Origin: Mesaphorura yosii
Lineage: Eukaryota; Arthropoda; Collembola; Poduromorpha; Tullbergiidae
Length of the DNA stretch: 64,000 nucleotides
Reading direction: 5' to 3'
Assembly: GCA_009869945.1 (NCBI GenBank)
Contig: WIXG01000084.1
Span: forward strand, 62,001 to 126,000
Both the position numbers and the translations under genes were made by a program. Shown one piece after another: positions 41,801-55,400 of this stretch. Below the pieces are notes generated by a model, which was given only the letters and a program-made list of their open reading frames with translations, had not been told where the DNA came from and did no database searches. Position 1 is the first letter of the stretch; each line of letters begins with the position of its first letter.

Positions 41801-43447
41801 ATTCTCTTGAAATACACGGTTTGGTTTGCCCAAACTCAGAAACTGTAGCCTTCCTTATGATAACAAGCGGGACATTAAGCTATTCTTTTGTTTAGCAATT
41901 ACTCTTAATGTATTATTACGTAAAATCTCCAATAAGACTTAAAATTTCCCGACGCCATTGTTTTCAACCACAATTTTCAAGAATTCAAAGCACAAACACG
42001 TCGAATGCAAACCGTAACACAATTCGTTGTGTCTTAATTATGGTTGTGCAATCGTTTTAAATTGTAGTTCGTTGTGGAAGTAAATGCCTCTCGCTAACGG
42101 GGAAATGACCGCGACAGGAATCCTGTGAGATTGTGTTTAGTGAAAGCACACACGAAATCTGCTATAAATAGCGACCGTGCTAATTGCTTGCACGGCTCGC
42201 ATCAAAATATCAAAATCACCATAATTACCCTTTCTCAAAGGGTCATGTATCAAGATCACCATAAAATCACGTAAATACTTTGATTACAGGTAGGAGCACG
42301 TATCCTTTACAATGGATGCATACTTTTCTGAATGCACGTCCACATGCTGTTGAATGGTTCGTGGACAGCCAAGGCAAAGGTAACGTGCTTCGGAATTAAT
42401 CTATCGTCTTCACGTACTTAGCTTCTTGAACTGCTGCTTGTTATTGAAAAAGTGCTTGGATTTAATAACGTTTCCGTAATTATGTGCAGATGTGACTCGA
42501 CTTGAAGGAAGCGAAATGAATAAATCTGGTTTATTTATTTTGGCAACGAAGTGACTGTAAAGCAAAGGTGCAGCCTCACGCGTTACCCAAGCCGTCCCGG
42601 TGTCTGCCATGTACCGAATGTCCTGATTTTCACATATAATTTGATCATGAATGAAAATCTTTGAGGTTATTTACACAAACACGTACACCTACGCGTCATC
42701 GCCTCGCACGGTTTTGCGTGCATGTGGTGCATAGGTGCAAAATGTCATCTTCTTTCGTTTCTAAACGAGATACGGCAGACGGTTCGCAGCATTCAAGAAA
42801 TTATGATTTGTAATGAAGTTATACGCTCTATTAAATTGTGTACAAACGCAGATCTTATCAATGTCAAGATCCATTACGACAACAAGGAGAGGCTGTAATT
42901 GTAATTGCGTTCATGCTGAGCTGCTGCTATTTTTTGGTCGTCTGATGATTATCAGAAATCAATCACACAATACGAGCGTCGCTGCCATCGCCAAGTACAA
43001 TACACTGCCTGCACGGATCAACCTGTGCTCTGCACCGTGACATCTTGATTAATTGCCGCAATTGAAGCATGTTGACACGCTTACCCGATGAGGAGCGCCC
43101 AGGATTCTGTGAATCGCTCCAATTTGATCAATCAACGGGACATGCACGTTGAAATTGTAGGTGGGTGGACGGCTGGGCTCAGGAAACAGCGACGTGCATT
43201 CGAAAGGGTCGATGTCGTTCAGGTATTGAATGCGGCACGTGAAGAAGGTGCCATTGTCATTTGTCGCGGACGAAGCCCCGTTTGTAGTGGTTGTGGCTGC
43301 TGCCGAGCAGGAGCTCGGCAGCGTCTGAGAATGATAGCCACCAAGCTTCCCGTTCGATGTAGACAGAGCACTCGCTCCGTTCATGCTCCTGCCGCTGCCA
43401 TTGGCGAGGGAGGAAGAAAGACTGCAATTTCCGTTGGCTCTCACCAT
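5808..43447 (-). CDS. FHOD: FHOD-family formin, short (core) isoform, 1,405 residues
   Basis: Actin-nucleating and bundling formin of the FHOD (fly Fhos) family, acting on stress fibres and muscle thin filaments downstream of Rho/ROCK. Seventeen exons join in phase: 43447-43085, 26332-26223, 17778-17720, 15744-15677, 14434-14329, 13729-13523, 12753-12567, 11136-11014, 10781-10369, 9976-8862, 8297-8139, 8066-7884, 7818-7564, 7493-7351, 7282-7208, 7131-6939, 6863-6491, plus terminal exon 5893-5808. Every junction has GT-AG and a matching phase. Domains: GBD from about residue 68 ([30 protein letters not shown]), FH3 to about 440, FH1 near 810, FH2 about 865-1250 ([40 protein letters not shown]), DAD at 1340-1390. 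The ATG at 43,447 has context CAAAATGG and a stop just upstream in frame, so I take it as an alternative first exon. Length is in the family range. The reconstruction is certain except for the 5' end. Confidence 0.93.
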
Positions 43448-46400
43448 TTTGACGAATGAGTCTTAATTTCTTAAGACGCGACGACGCGAAGGCGAAGCTT
43501 TCCGTACATTCGCTGTCCGCATTCCATGCACGCTCAGCTTAAAGTTTGCTTCTTTTCCTTCAGCGGATTGAGGATTAGGTCAATTAAGGTAGATTCTTCT
43601 TTATCTTCAAATCTTCAACTTAAAGATGAAGACCCAATGTTTGTTTGCATAACTCAGCTCAATCACGTAATAACAAGTCACAAGGACAAACGGAGCTCAT
43701 TAAAGTACGAATAAAGGAATTCTTGGTTCTGTTTTGTAGGTCAGAGTCGGTTTCTTTCTGGTTCTGGTGCTGATTGCTTCTGATTAGTTTACGTTTTACT
43801 GTGTACGCACTGAGAGTACGTGAACTCAAGGTGAAAGTTCGCAGGTTACATTACCAAAGCAGAGGAACTCACATGGACGGTAATTGCTCGCAACTCATCG
43901 CTGCCATGTTGCACAATGTTGCTAATTACCTTTCTCATTATCGAGGCGGCTATCACTATCGATCAACATTTGCCATTTACAGATTGCAGGCAGTCAAGCA
44001 GTGATTGCCGGGTCATTCTTTGTACGGTGCCGCCTCACGTACATGAATTATCGTTTTGCCAAAATTTGACTTAGTTTTTTGCACTTCTTTCCTTATTCAT
44101 GTCAGTTTTATGTATGCGTACGCATTATTTGCAGTTACGAACGCGTTACGTAAGCGAAGACACTGTGCACTGATATTTCAGGTTTCTTCTCGTACACATA
44201 CGCTAAACACTACTCGATGAGATGAGTAACAATGCAGCTATGCAGCAACCTTGCCACGACAATAATTTATCCTAACTAGAACAATTACTCAATTCCACGG
44301 CAATTATCATGTAGCCGCCACATCCTTCTGCACTGGGCTGCCCAGGACAAGAACCAAGTCGAGCCGAGTCTTCAACCTTTGAGTGCCTTGCCTTTGGCTA
44401 ATTTTTCACACGTCAATTATAAATTATGTTAATCACATTATTAAATGGTGCGAATCCTTCTTCTTCAGTCGAGTGGAAAGCACAAACGACGAACGCCAGC
44501 TCGAGATGGGTAAGGTCAAGGAGTCAGTAATGCGATGCGATGATGTGAACGCGTTGGTGAGGAAGATAGAAATGCAGTTCCTGTCTCTGTGCGTCAGTTC
44601 TCACACTCTCACAAGCAAACGCACGCGGTGAGTCAGCTGTGGCTCGGCTCCGACCCTGCCGTCAAATGCATAAGAACTTAGCACACAGTCAACTGTCAAG
44701 TTTGGAAAAATGGTCACATGGTCGGCCAAAAAGCACAAACGATTCGGTGCGATTGAACTTAACAAATGTTTACAAATCCCAACAGCCAATAGTCTCAGTT
44801 TACAATGCACTATAAAAGTTAATGATGTTTTGATTGCAATAAAGAATAGCACGTACTACACAGCTTCAGCTTCCACGCTCTTTCCTTTCCGCTCTTACAG
44901 CCGCAACACTTTGAGACTGACTGAATTACTTTCAACGTGAGTTGTACGCTTTGTACTCAAAAGTCAAGTCAGCTCAGATGCATGCGAATGCGAAAGAGAA
45001 TCTCACGATAAACACTTACGTTACGACGACTGCTCGAATCAAGGCTCAAGACTCCAAGCTAAGCAGGCATTCGTATATGCATGTGAATTGTGTGTACAAT
45101 AATGCAGCATTTCTTTACTTTACTACAACTTCTTGACTTACGATTGATGAACGCAAGCCAAAGAAAAGTTTCTTGTACCTTTTCTTCCAAGCCACCGCCT
45201 CCCAATTGCCGTGTCGTGCTCTTCCTGCCTGTTCCTCTCGCAGACAGTCTGGATTTTTCCGAAACATTTCGGCTGTGGCCGAGATTACCTGAATTATCGT
45301 CGTAATGTAATGTAGAAGACCTCTTGTCCCTTTAGTCACCAGTACCAGCTGCAAGACAGCAAGGCTCCGTCTCATCTGGCACTCAATCTCGACCAAGCCA
45401 GCCTGTATGTGTCTGGATCATTACTCGTTTACGTGCGAGTTATAAGCCTTTAAGTTTCGATCCTGTCACTTGACGGGCTTGGCGTGAGTATTTTTAAATA
45501 GAATTCATTTAACATTTTTAACACCTTCCGTGCGTGCCTGCGTGGCTCGGATTTTGAAGGGTACTTCAACGGACAAATGCAATCATGACAGCTTTACGCT
45601 AAATCTGCTTAAGGTTGTAAAACATGAAGCATACATTGTGAGATGAATTGATGAGTTAAAGGATTTTGAGAGGCTTGAACGCTAACGTGACACGACCCTC
45701 TGCCTTTACTCTCTTTAGATGAATAAAGAAGTTATTAAAACGTTGTACGCAGTACGCGGAGATTGTAATAAAATATAATGAGATCCGATTCAAAATTGTG
45801 GACCTGAAACCTGACAACCCAGAATCAGTATACGGAACAGAACATTACAGGAAACGGCCCAGAAAAATCAAAACAAAACTGAAGAGTCATTGCTTCTACG
45901 CTGCTGTGCGTGTGAGACAGCATCAGGAAGGAGGACGCACTCGATACTCGAGACGACATGCATGTATCTATTTCTGAGTCAGTTCCAATACTCACCACTC
46001 GAGACGGGAAATCCCGAGAGAATTTGCAAAATGCGCCAGTGCCAAATTCTCTTTTATAAATACACAAACATTAAGATTCCCCTCAGATCAGAACAAATAC
46101 ACAGGAAAAGTTGAAAGTGAATTGGGCTCGATCTGATAAAGCATTCGATTATTTAATAATATAGTACATCAGATTAAGAAAGCAAACATGATAAAATGAT
46201 AATTATAGCAATATTCCCAATCAAGACACGATCGGAGCTTGTCTTGGAATAGGTCAACTTGTGCATACAGCAGGGGAAGACTCAAGACAACAATCGTACT
46301 GCACACACTCAGACCCTATAGGCCCTTTTCCCACGTCGTTCCGTGAATTTCATAAGTTAAAATCGTATTTCGTACAAGACGAACCACAAACGACACGACC

Positions 46401-49400
46401 AAAGCTTCTTGCTTTTGCTTCAGAAGTGAGGGCAGGACCGGCAGGATAAAAATAATCCAGATGAAATCTCTCATCTCTTGATCTACTGTACCACTTGGCT
46501 TTGGCAGCCCTGGAAAGATTTTTTCACTTTACACCCTTTTATTAGTATGTACGTGTTATTATTGTGGTATTGTTGTGTATTTGTATGTTACGCGTAATTT
46601 TTCTAACAAGATAATCGCGCCTCACGTCTCTGGACTTCGAGTCCGGGAACCTTCTTTTCATTTTAAATCAAGTTAACCCTTTCTTAGCACCTTTTTTACA
46701 GATAAAGGGACTTGAAAGTTGCTCTGCTGCGCCCATGGTGCAATACCGTGCATGTAATCATTAACGCACTGTCTTGTGAAAAGGGTCGACTGGCGAGACT
46801 TGGCTTTGGATTTACCACCATTGCATTTGCATAATAACATATGTTTTTGAAAAATGAATTGTGTGTTTTCCAAAACATCCTGTTCAAATTAGTCAATCTG
46901 CTATTCAAGATGCGAGATGCGGACGAACGCCCTACAAGTGCGAGAACTCAGAATTAATTTGAAGGGTTCATTTTTGTTTATCGTCCATCATCACGAATTA
47001 TGCCCCGATTCATTCTCAAAAGATTCACTTTCTTGTAGTGCTAGCCTGCAGCAAGCTCCAAATTATTTGAGTGGCTCAAAATATTACTGAGCAATGCGCT
47101 GTCGTCGTGTCATGTCGTGCAAGAATTCGAAAGCACGAATGCTTAAGAAAATTAATTGATGTTATGTAATAAACAATAAACTTGCGTCTAACGTCTCACA
47201 TGTTTCCTGATCGGATCAAGCAGATCATTTCATTTGTGGTATTCACGGCTTGGTACAGGCAAGATGAAAGATGATAAATAGTGTTCGATTAAATCAAATG
47301 TTAGGCCGGCTCTTATGAATTACTATATTAACTTACACTGAATCACTGAAGGATACACTGGATCTTGATTTCATGTGAGCTTTTAAGTTAAAGAATCATT
47401 TTTACCTGTCATGACTAATTTTTCTCTTGTTAATATTAATAGTACATTTCACGGAAGGGGTTGATTGCTCATTTTTATCATCCTCATCTTTTCAAGCTGT
47501 CGACCTCTCGTTTAGCGTTTTAACGTCTTAAGCAGGAGTTTTTCGGTCGTTGAGCCACATGAAACTCCTGGAAGTGAAAAGAACATACAAATTCGGCTTA
47601 CCGTAAGATTCGGTGGCAGTGGAATCATCTTTCCGGCACCACGACCGCCGCAGGAAGCACTCCGAGGTGGCGGCGGTGGAGGAGATGCCGAAGAACATCT
47701 TCTGAGAAGTGATAATTGAGACGAACAAGCACCATCAAACAGAAGACCAGGCGAAGGGAGTCGAGGCAGCGGCAGGCGCTGCTGCTGCTCGAGATGACAC
47801 GAGCCAGACGAGCTGAAAAAACATCACTTTTGTTACATGAAGAACATGATGAACGATGAATTTTACCGTTTACATTCGGTTGCCCCATTTTCGGTAACCT
47901 TGTCTGCCGAATTTTGAAGTATGGATTCTGTAGTGTGGCATGAATGAATTAAAAATGAGTTAATAATTTATTTATTCTGGGCTCCTGCGTACTAAGACAT
48001 AAGCCGAGCAAATTTTAAAAAATTAAAAATGAGTAGTGAATGAGAAAAGGAGCAGACAAGAATGCAAGAATGAGAGTTCTTCCGTTCTTCGATATACTGT
48101 GATTTATTTATTTTATTTTTGATTTGACAGGAAGTCCAAGACTAAAAAGACAAAAACCCAAATGCTGAGGAATTAATCTCACAACTGAACAGCAACAGCA
48201 ACGAGCAACAGTGGCGTAAAAAAGAGTACGCAAACGAGAAGTCGTCGATCCCAGGGAGTGTGGACTAATGATGGATGCCGCTAATGACTAATGGGACCAG
48301 TGACAATTGGCAATAACAATAAATAATGTTATTGATGGCTATGAAAGGGAACCCAAGTCAACGAATGGGAGCGCAATGACTTTTCAGCGGAATTCATATT
48401 CTCAATGCAATTAGTACCGGCTAAAATACTTCCTGAATTCGAGAACCTCGCGCATCTTGTTCTTCGTTCACGCAAGTCGTTGCAGAAATTCATGCAGCAA
48501 AAATAAACCCAGACAGTGCTATCCCAAACGAGCGGGCAGGCAAATGATGTTCAGTTTAGTACAGTAGTTTAGTTTTGCTTTTCTGCTTTCAAAATCTTGG
48601 CTCAGTCAACTAGCCATAAAACTAGTCAAGTAGTCATGGTCCCAAAACGCTAAAGCATTGAATGCCAACATATCAACTAATGTGTAATTTGGAAGTGTGA
48701 TCAGACCCGCAGCCTCGACTCCAGATGGGTAGGTCAAAATTTTCCCATTGCATATCTTTTCAGAGCCGAAATTTGCGAAACTAGTGAATAACGCAACATA
48801 ATCAAAGCAAAACTTCTTTTCCATGCGCGTTTTAATGTTCTTCAGAAGTTTCAAGCCATTGAAACTTAGGCTGCATAACCAAACCGGTAGCGACTCGCCT
48901 CATGGTTGACACTTTCGAGCCCTGCACCTGCACACTTTTGGCACATGCCAAAGATCGACATCTGGTTTTTAGTATTTCGTAGTTCATTGAATCTCAAATT
49001 TGCATGAGTTCAAATGGCGTTTGATGTGAGACTTTAAGAGCGTCAGACTACATGTTACACGTTTTCATTAACTAAGGTACTTCCAAGTTCGAAAACGGTT
49101 CTGAATTGGCCATTAGCAGTGAGATATGCTCAGACCAACGAAGGAAGTCATACTTTAATGCTCTTTTCTCTGAGAATTGTTCACACGCGTGCTTTAACCC
49201 TAAATTGGGTTAAATAATGAACTTGGGGATGCATCATCACATGCGTCGTTAGACGGAATGCGATTGGAATGAATGAAATTGCAGGAAATTCCACCATAAA
49301 GTGACAAACTAGAGGATTAACTTAACGATAAGAAGGAAAACCCAGATTCCAGATTCAGACCTCTAAACCTGTGAGTATGTGAAATCATTGGCTTTATTAC

Positions 49401-52400
49401 CTTGGTCCTTGCATGCCGTCTTGATAGTCAAGCTCAGGCACGTCCGTGGCCGGAAGTGCGGCCGGTCTCCGAATTATGGTCGATGAGTTATGACCGTAGC
49501 TCCCCATGCCCTCATTGTTCGAGCACGGGTTCATGCAACTTGTCGGATCGACTTCCTCAAAACTGCTTGACGTGCCCGTCGACGCGGCGTCATCGTCCTC
49601 ATCTTTGTCCGAATTCTCATCCCCGTCGCACATTGCCCCTTCGTAGGCGAAATTCTGTTGCTGTTCCTCACTCGTGCTCGAGTCATCATCATCATCATCT
49701 GAAGCAAGCTGAGTAATCTTCGGAAATGTACAGTTTGGAAAGGATAATGATATCGACGCGGCTGAAGACGCGGCGATGATAGGTTTCGGGAGTTTAATAT
49801 TAAAATTCACGTTCTCCTCGCAGGAGGCTGAGGGCGAAGCTTCCCAGCGCATTGGCTTCTTGAGCGTCACCGTCGCTGTCGCTGCGCACTCCGCACTGCA
49901 TTTGCTGTCTGAAGGATCGGCGGAATCACGAGAATGACTCTTCTGGCTCCCGCTGAGAATGTCACGAGCCCAGAAGTCAACATCGTCCGTTCCATTTGAC
50001 ATGCTATTACTCAGACCAACCACCGGCGCTGATGCTGACGCTGGCGTATTTTGATCTTGATTAAACCCATTATCGTATTTAGCATTGAAAACAAGGGAGT
50101 TCTTTGTCTGCTTCGTATTTGCTTCAGACGCAGAAGCAGCAACCTCGCATATTTCGGAGTCACCGTCGTCGGTTGCGGTGGCTTCCTCGGACTCCTTGCC
50201 TGCATTCTTATTCTTGAACCACCACGAATCATTTCTCTCATTGTCAGTTTTGAAGGATGCATTATTCCAGTTTCTGACTGCAGCAAGTGGTGATTGATTA
50301 GTTGACACTTGCGCTTGAGGAAATTCCGCGCAAACTTGACTTTGGCTTAATGAATTTCGCTCTTGCGATGGTACGGAAGCTGATTGCAACGATGCAGCAG
50401 TCTTCATGTCTGCTTCGACTGGGCAACCGGACGTACGCGAGGGTGATGAAGATGGATGATTCAAATTAAATGAAGGGTGATCGTTAATTTGCGTAAACGA
50501 TGGACAAGGCGCAGTGGCAGAGACCGAGGCTTTGGCTTTGCCGTTCCTTAAAATAGTGGCCGATGCATAGTTTGGCTCGCAGCTACTGCTCCGAGACGAC
50601 GAAGCACTGCAGCCGTGGCTGTTCCTGAGCCCTTTCTTGCTCACTGCGTCATTACTCGCATTGTTGCTGGTATCTGGCCCATTCCCGGCCGCCAAATCAT
50701 TGACACTGTTTGTACGACTGTTATTAACAGACGAACACGTGCTGCTGCTTCGACTGCTGCAACTTCCACCAGTGCTTTGCTTTCGGACGGGCAGTCCACC
50801 GCCACCAGAACCACTCCGCCGCCTAAGATTCGAAGCAGACGCAGGACTCGGGCTGCCGATCATGGAACCCGCATTTGCCAGATGACAGTGATTAGACTTG
50901 GAATACTTGGCAGGGCTTTGACTCGGGCTCGGACTCGGACTGTTGCTATTGCTTTTCGTAGGAATACGATTGATGGATCGACTTTGATGATGATAGAGCA
51001 GTGACGATGAAGATGAAGATGCTGATGCAGACGCCGATGCGGACGCTGATGCAGAGCCTGACAAGATGTTGGTGCTCGTAATATTGCTGCCAGAAGCACC
51101 AAGTGATTTATTCGGATCTGTAGGTGGTCTTCTGATTATCGTACTTCTGCTGCTGCCATTGTTATTGTTGTGATTACTATTGTTACAATTAAATCTATTA
51201 TTCTTGCTATTGTCATTGACCATGACCATGGAATTATTCGCAGACTCTGACGCTGACGTACGTTCGTCCGCATTCTCATGGACAAGTGTTTCAATCTCAC
51301 TTTTATCGTGGTTGCATGACTCTGTAATAGCAACATTGCTGTTACTGCTACTGCCAAATCCGATTGCCTCCGCATGTATTTCATCAATGATGCTATTAAT
51401 AGAGTCATTCCTTCTCGATTTGTTATTATGACTAGTGGTGCTGCTGTGATTGTTTGAAGTGTCATTGCTTGAATTGAGAAGTAAGGATGAATTATTGTTA
51501 TTGGCAGATTTAATCAGACAAGATGAGGTTCGTGATGCAGGAGATGCCGATGCCGAGCCTGGGCTTGGAGATAAGGATGATGGTCTGGGAATTGATGACA
51601 GATATTTTGACGTGGCCAATGATGAACTCAAGAGAAGCTTGGGTGGTGGTGAAAGAAAAAGTTCTTTCTCCTTGTCCGTTTGTATGGCTTTGTTCTTGAC
51701 AACTCCGTCAAACTTCCTCGGGTTGACGGACGGTGTTTCATCAGCAGAGATCTCATTTTGAGGTCGACACGCGGAGGCGGAAGCTGGTGCAGCAGATGAT
51801 GAGGCTGGAGCAGACATGGGAGATGTTCCACGGCTAATCCAAGATGTGGGCTCGATCGGCACCGCTTTATTAGCAATATTTGCTTTCTTCTGTCTGTGCC
51901 CATCATCTTCAGCTCCATCGGTGGCGGTTGACCTGCTCCCACCTGATTTACTGTTGTTGTTACTGTCTGCTTGCTGCGCAAGTAGGCTAGAACAATTAGG
52001 GTACTGGGAATTCCCAGCTCCGCTGCTCCTCAAGCCAAATCTCGCTGCAGTTCTTAATGAGCTCATTGTTCCCAGTGTGTTGGTTGCGGTGTTGGCAACT
52101 GTCCTAGACGAGCTCGAATGGTAACCGCTGCTGCTGCTGCTGCTGCTCCCACTACCACCACCCGCTGTCACTGAACTCGATCCGGAGTTTACGAGATTCC
52201 CGGTAGTCACCGCTAGTTCAAAGCAAGCGCAAATTTTTGGCAAACTCTTCATAAACATCGCTCTAAACAGTGATGCCTGAACTCCAAGCATCCAAGCTGT
52301 ACTCTTGAACGAAAACTTACCTTTGGCCGCCGGACGAATACTGTACGGAGCCGACGTTGGAGTTGAGGTCTCTGTCAATTTCGTAGACAACTTTTCCCGT

Positions 52401-55400
52401 ATCATAGTGGAGGAGGGACCTGTGCCATAGTTGCTTTTCGACGCCAAATTGCTGCTTTCACGAGAAAAGTTGCTGCCACTGCTTTTTTCCCTGTTCAGGC
52501 ATCCAGCGGCTCCCGTCGCGCTCAAATTAACCTTACTGCCACCGATCGCTGTCGATCCATACCCGCTGCTCGTGCTCATATTGTTTCTTGCGCTGGAAAA
52601 TCTGCTGGTCATTGATTCAGTTCCAGATCCAATTCCGCCACCCGTGGCTCCGGCTCCATGTCCGCATGAATTTGAATGAAGTCTGGATTCCTGTGGCACA
52701 CGGACAAATTCTTTAACTTAATAATGCTGACCATATTGGTTGTTTATACGACTGTCACGTCGTCTTTGTTTTCTGTAATTTGTAGTTGTAATGCACGGCC
52801 AGTACTTCAGATGACAAGAATTACGAAAAATTAGGGTCTGTATTCATATTAATCGATAATTTTTCTCCCCGGTATGAGCTGAACTGCAAAGCTCGTCATA
52901 TTTTACCGCCGTAGCCTGGCTTCTAGTCCAAGTGACTCATTAAATTGCATTTAAGCAGTCACATTTCTGCGTTGGTTAAAATGATCTTGTACAGTTCGTG
53001 GGGTATTATTAATCGGTTAAAGATCGTGCTAATTTAATCCCTGCGCTGCGTTTAAGCGGAAATAATAACTGTTTTCTGCTTCTTGTTGCATTGGCGTACA
53101 TTAATCATGATTGCGGTTATATAACACGGCACAGCGCAAATGAAAGCGAAGTTGGCTCTTAAGAATTAATAGATATCAATTAGCTTGAGAGCATATTTGC
53201 GTTTAAAATAATCTAATACGTGATTTTTTGATTAATGGCCGCAATTTCCAAATAATAATAATGAAAGAGGAAAGTAAATTAAAGAGAAGCATAAAATGGA
53301 TTGATCAGCCCTTCGTGAGTTTGATTTGGAAATCAGCTTCAAGTCGGATCAAATACTACAAGTTAGTTATAATATTTAGAACAAATCATGCAAAACAGAA
53401 TAGAATAGAGTAGAGTAGAGTTTATTTACCTTGAACGAATCATAATATTTAGAGCACGTAGAGGCAGAGGAAGAAGAGTACGGGTTAGACAGAGAAGAAG
53501 AAGTAGAGTAAGATTTAGAACTCGCAGAGGAAGAGTAAGTAGAAGAAGAGTAACTAGACAGTCTGCCAGTTGCGGCCGAAGACGACGATGAAGATCCGAC
53601 GCCACTACCGCGCCAGTTACCGGTGGACGCCGATGAACTCTGGAAGAGGACATTTGCACATAACATTTGCTGCTTATTACGCGTACATCGCGAGTAATTG
53701 CACTCAATTAATTACCTTATCTCACGCTTAATGGCTTTATAATCATGTTAATTTAACCACAAAAGAGAAAGAAAGCGAAACAAGCAATGGGCAAGATTTG
53801 ACTTTGGTCTGGCACCTCGCCACGCATTTTAATGCATGAACGGCTCCGCACGCGCAGCGCACTTCAATTTCTTTTCAGACGCTGACGCTACGCTGCACTA
53901 TGAAATTATGAATTCAAACGCGCGACGCGATCATTCACGGAAATGCTCTTTTTTGAATGGTTTCACGTGCCATTGAATTCGCATTGCGTTGAGGACACAA
54001 ATTTTACAGAACACGCACACACACAACGCACTGCATGAAGTAATCTTGATTTCTGAATTGCATTTCCAGAAATAGCAACCTCTGGCTGGGTCTGGGTGTG
54101 GAAAGAAAAGGTAAGTGAACTGTCATACGAACACATGGGGCGAATGCTCAAACACAAAGACGCGATGTGCCAATAAATGCGGTGTTCAGTGTTGTCAAAT
54201 CCCGATGGTAAATGCTTTTAGCTGCGGCTGCCCTACACATATATACGCTGTACGGTAGTTTCAATTGAGCGAAAAATTAAACCTAGAAAGTTGGGTAGCT
54301 AATCCCTGCCATGTCCTGCATTCGGGTTTCTTGAACCTGATTTGTTAACCCAATACTTAAGAAATCAGAAGCGGAAGCCACGTGGCCAGGACAAGAGTTG
54401 CGCTGAATTTGCGCTCACGTTCCGCAAGTGTGTGAATTTTGCATGATATGGTGCAGCTGCGGATGAATGAAAGTTAAAGCTGAAAGCATGATTTGCGATT
54501 TCTGCAGCTGGAGCGTTATGAAAGGGACAGGATTACGAAAGCAAACTCATTTTGTCTGATCGAAAGGCTTCCTTTACCCTTTTACCCAATGAAAGGTATT
54601 GTTTACATCTCCGCACAAAGAAGGCTGTGTTCATGCTCGCATTCTTATTTTATGAATGTTATGAGTATGAATCTTGCCATTATCAAGTCATTAGAGTTTA
54701 TAATTTATGTGAACCAAAATAAATAGCAATACGCATTACGTGTACGCATCAATATTTACGAGATTATCAGAAAGTGGAAAGTCATGCCGTTTATTGATAA
54801 AAATAAAAATGAGTACGAAAAGTAGCTGCGAAAGGTAAACTCACGAATTACTTCCACAACGTGCCGGATAACGAAACTATTTTCTCTTGGCAAGAAAGTG
54901 CGACTGGCTGAGAGTGAAATATCAACTTGTGGCTGTGATTCTGGCACACAATTTGTCGAAAGTCTGAGGCCGGGCGATCGGTGCCACCGCACCAAACGAG
55001 CATAACGACGAATGCCAATATGCTAGCCAAACTACTGGGAATTGCCAGAGTCGACGGTCGGATTACGAAGCAAAAACTAAGTATCGCATCGTTTCGGTCA
55101 AGTTGCCAAAAACAAAATGATAGCTTAATCGTTGTCGTCCTCTTTGCTCGTCAAAGCCGAAGAAAATTAACGTTGTCTGAGATCAAAGTGTGGGACACCC
55201 ACGTTCGTATTGAAGCCGAAGCAGAGTATCCGTCCTCATTCGACAAATGTGTCCGATCAATTCTCTCATTAGCCGATTTCGGAGGCAACAGGTGAATAAA
55301 GGAATGGACAAACACGAGCTCAGTCAGTTCAGAAGAGCAGAAGAGCTGATGGGAATGCTGCAGTTCTGTCATTGATGAACTGATGCCAGTTCGACAAAGC

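Larger units (their letters stand above)
26333..43084. other. FHOD: 16.8-kb FHOD intron
   Basis: The largest intron. It holds a decayed mobile-element gene on the plus strand (31,950-33,690), several short palindromes, and TATA-like words at 33,974, 34,033 and 42,163. Otherwise no conserved coding sequence is visible. Large first introns in formin genes often carry enhancers; no specific element can be named here. Confidence 0.6.

Noticed and set aside
54848-55140. Minus-strand open frame with a signal-peptide-like stretch ([13 protein letters not shown]) and Cys pairs, possibly lectin-like
   Set aside because: The spacing does not fit a rhamnose-binding lectin domain, the only Met is inside the hydrophobic stretch, and donors nearby do not join to a known exon.
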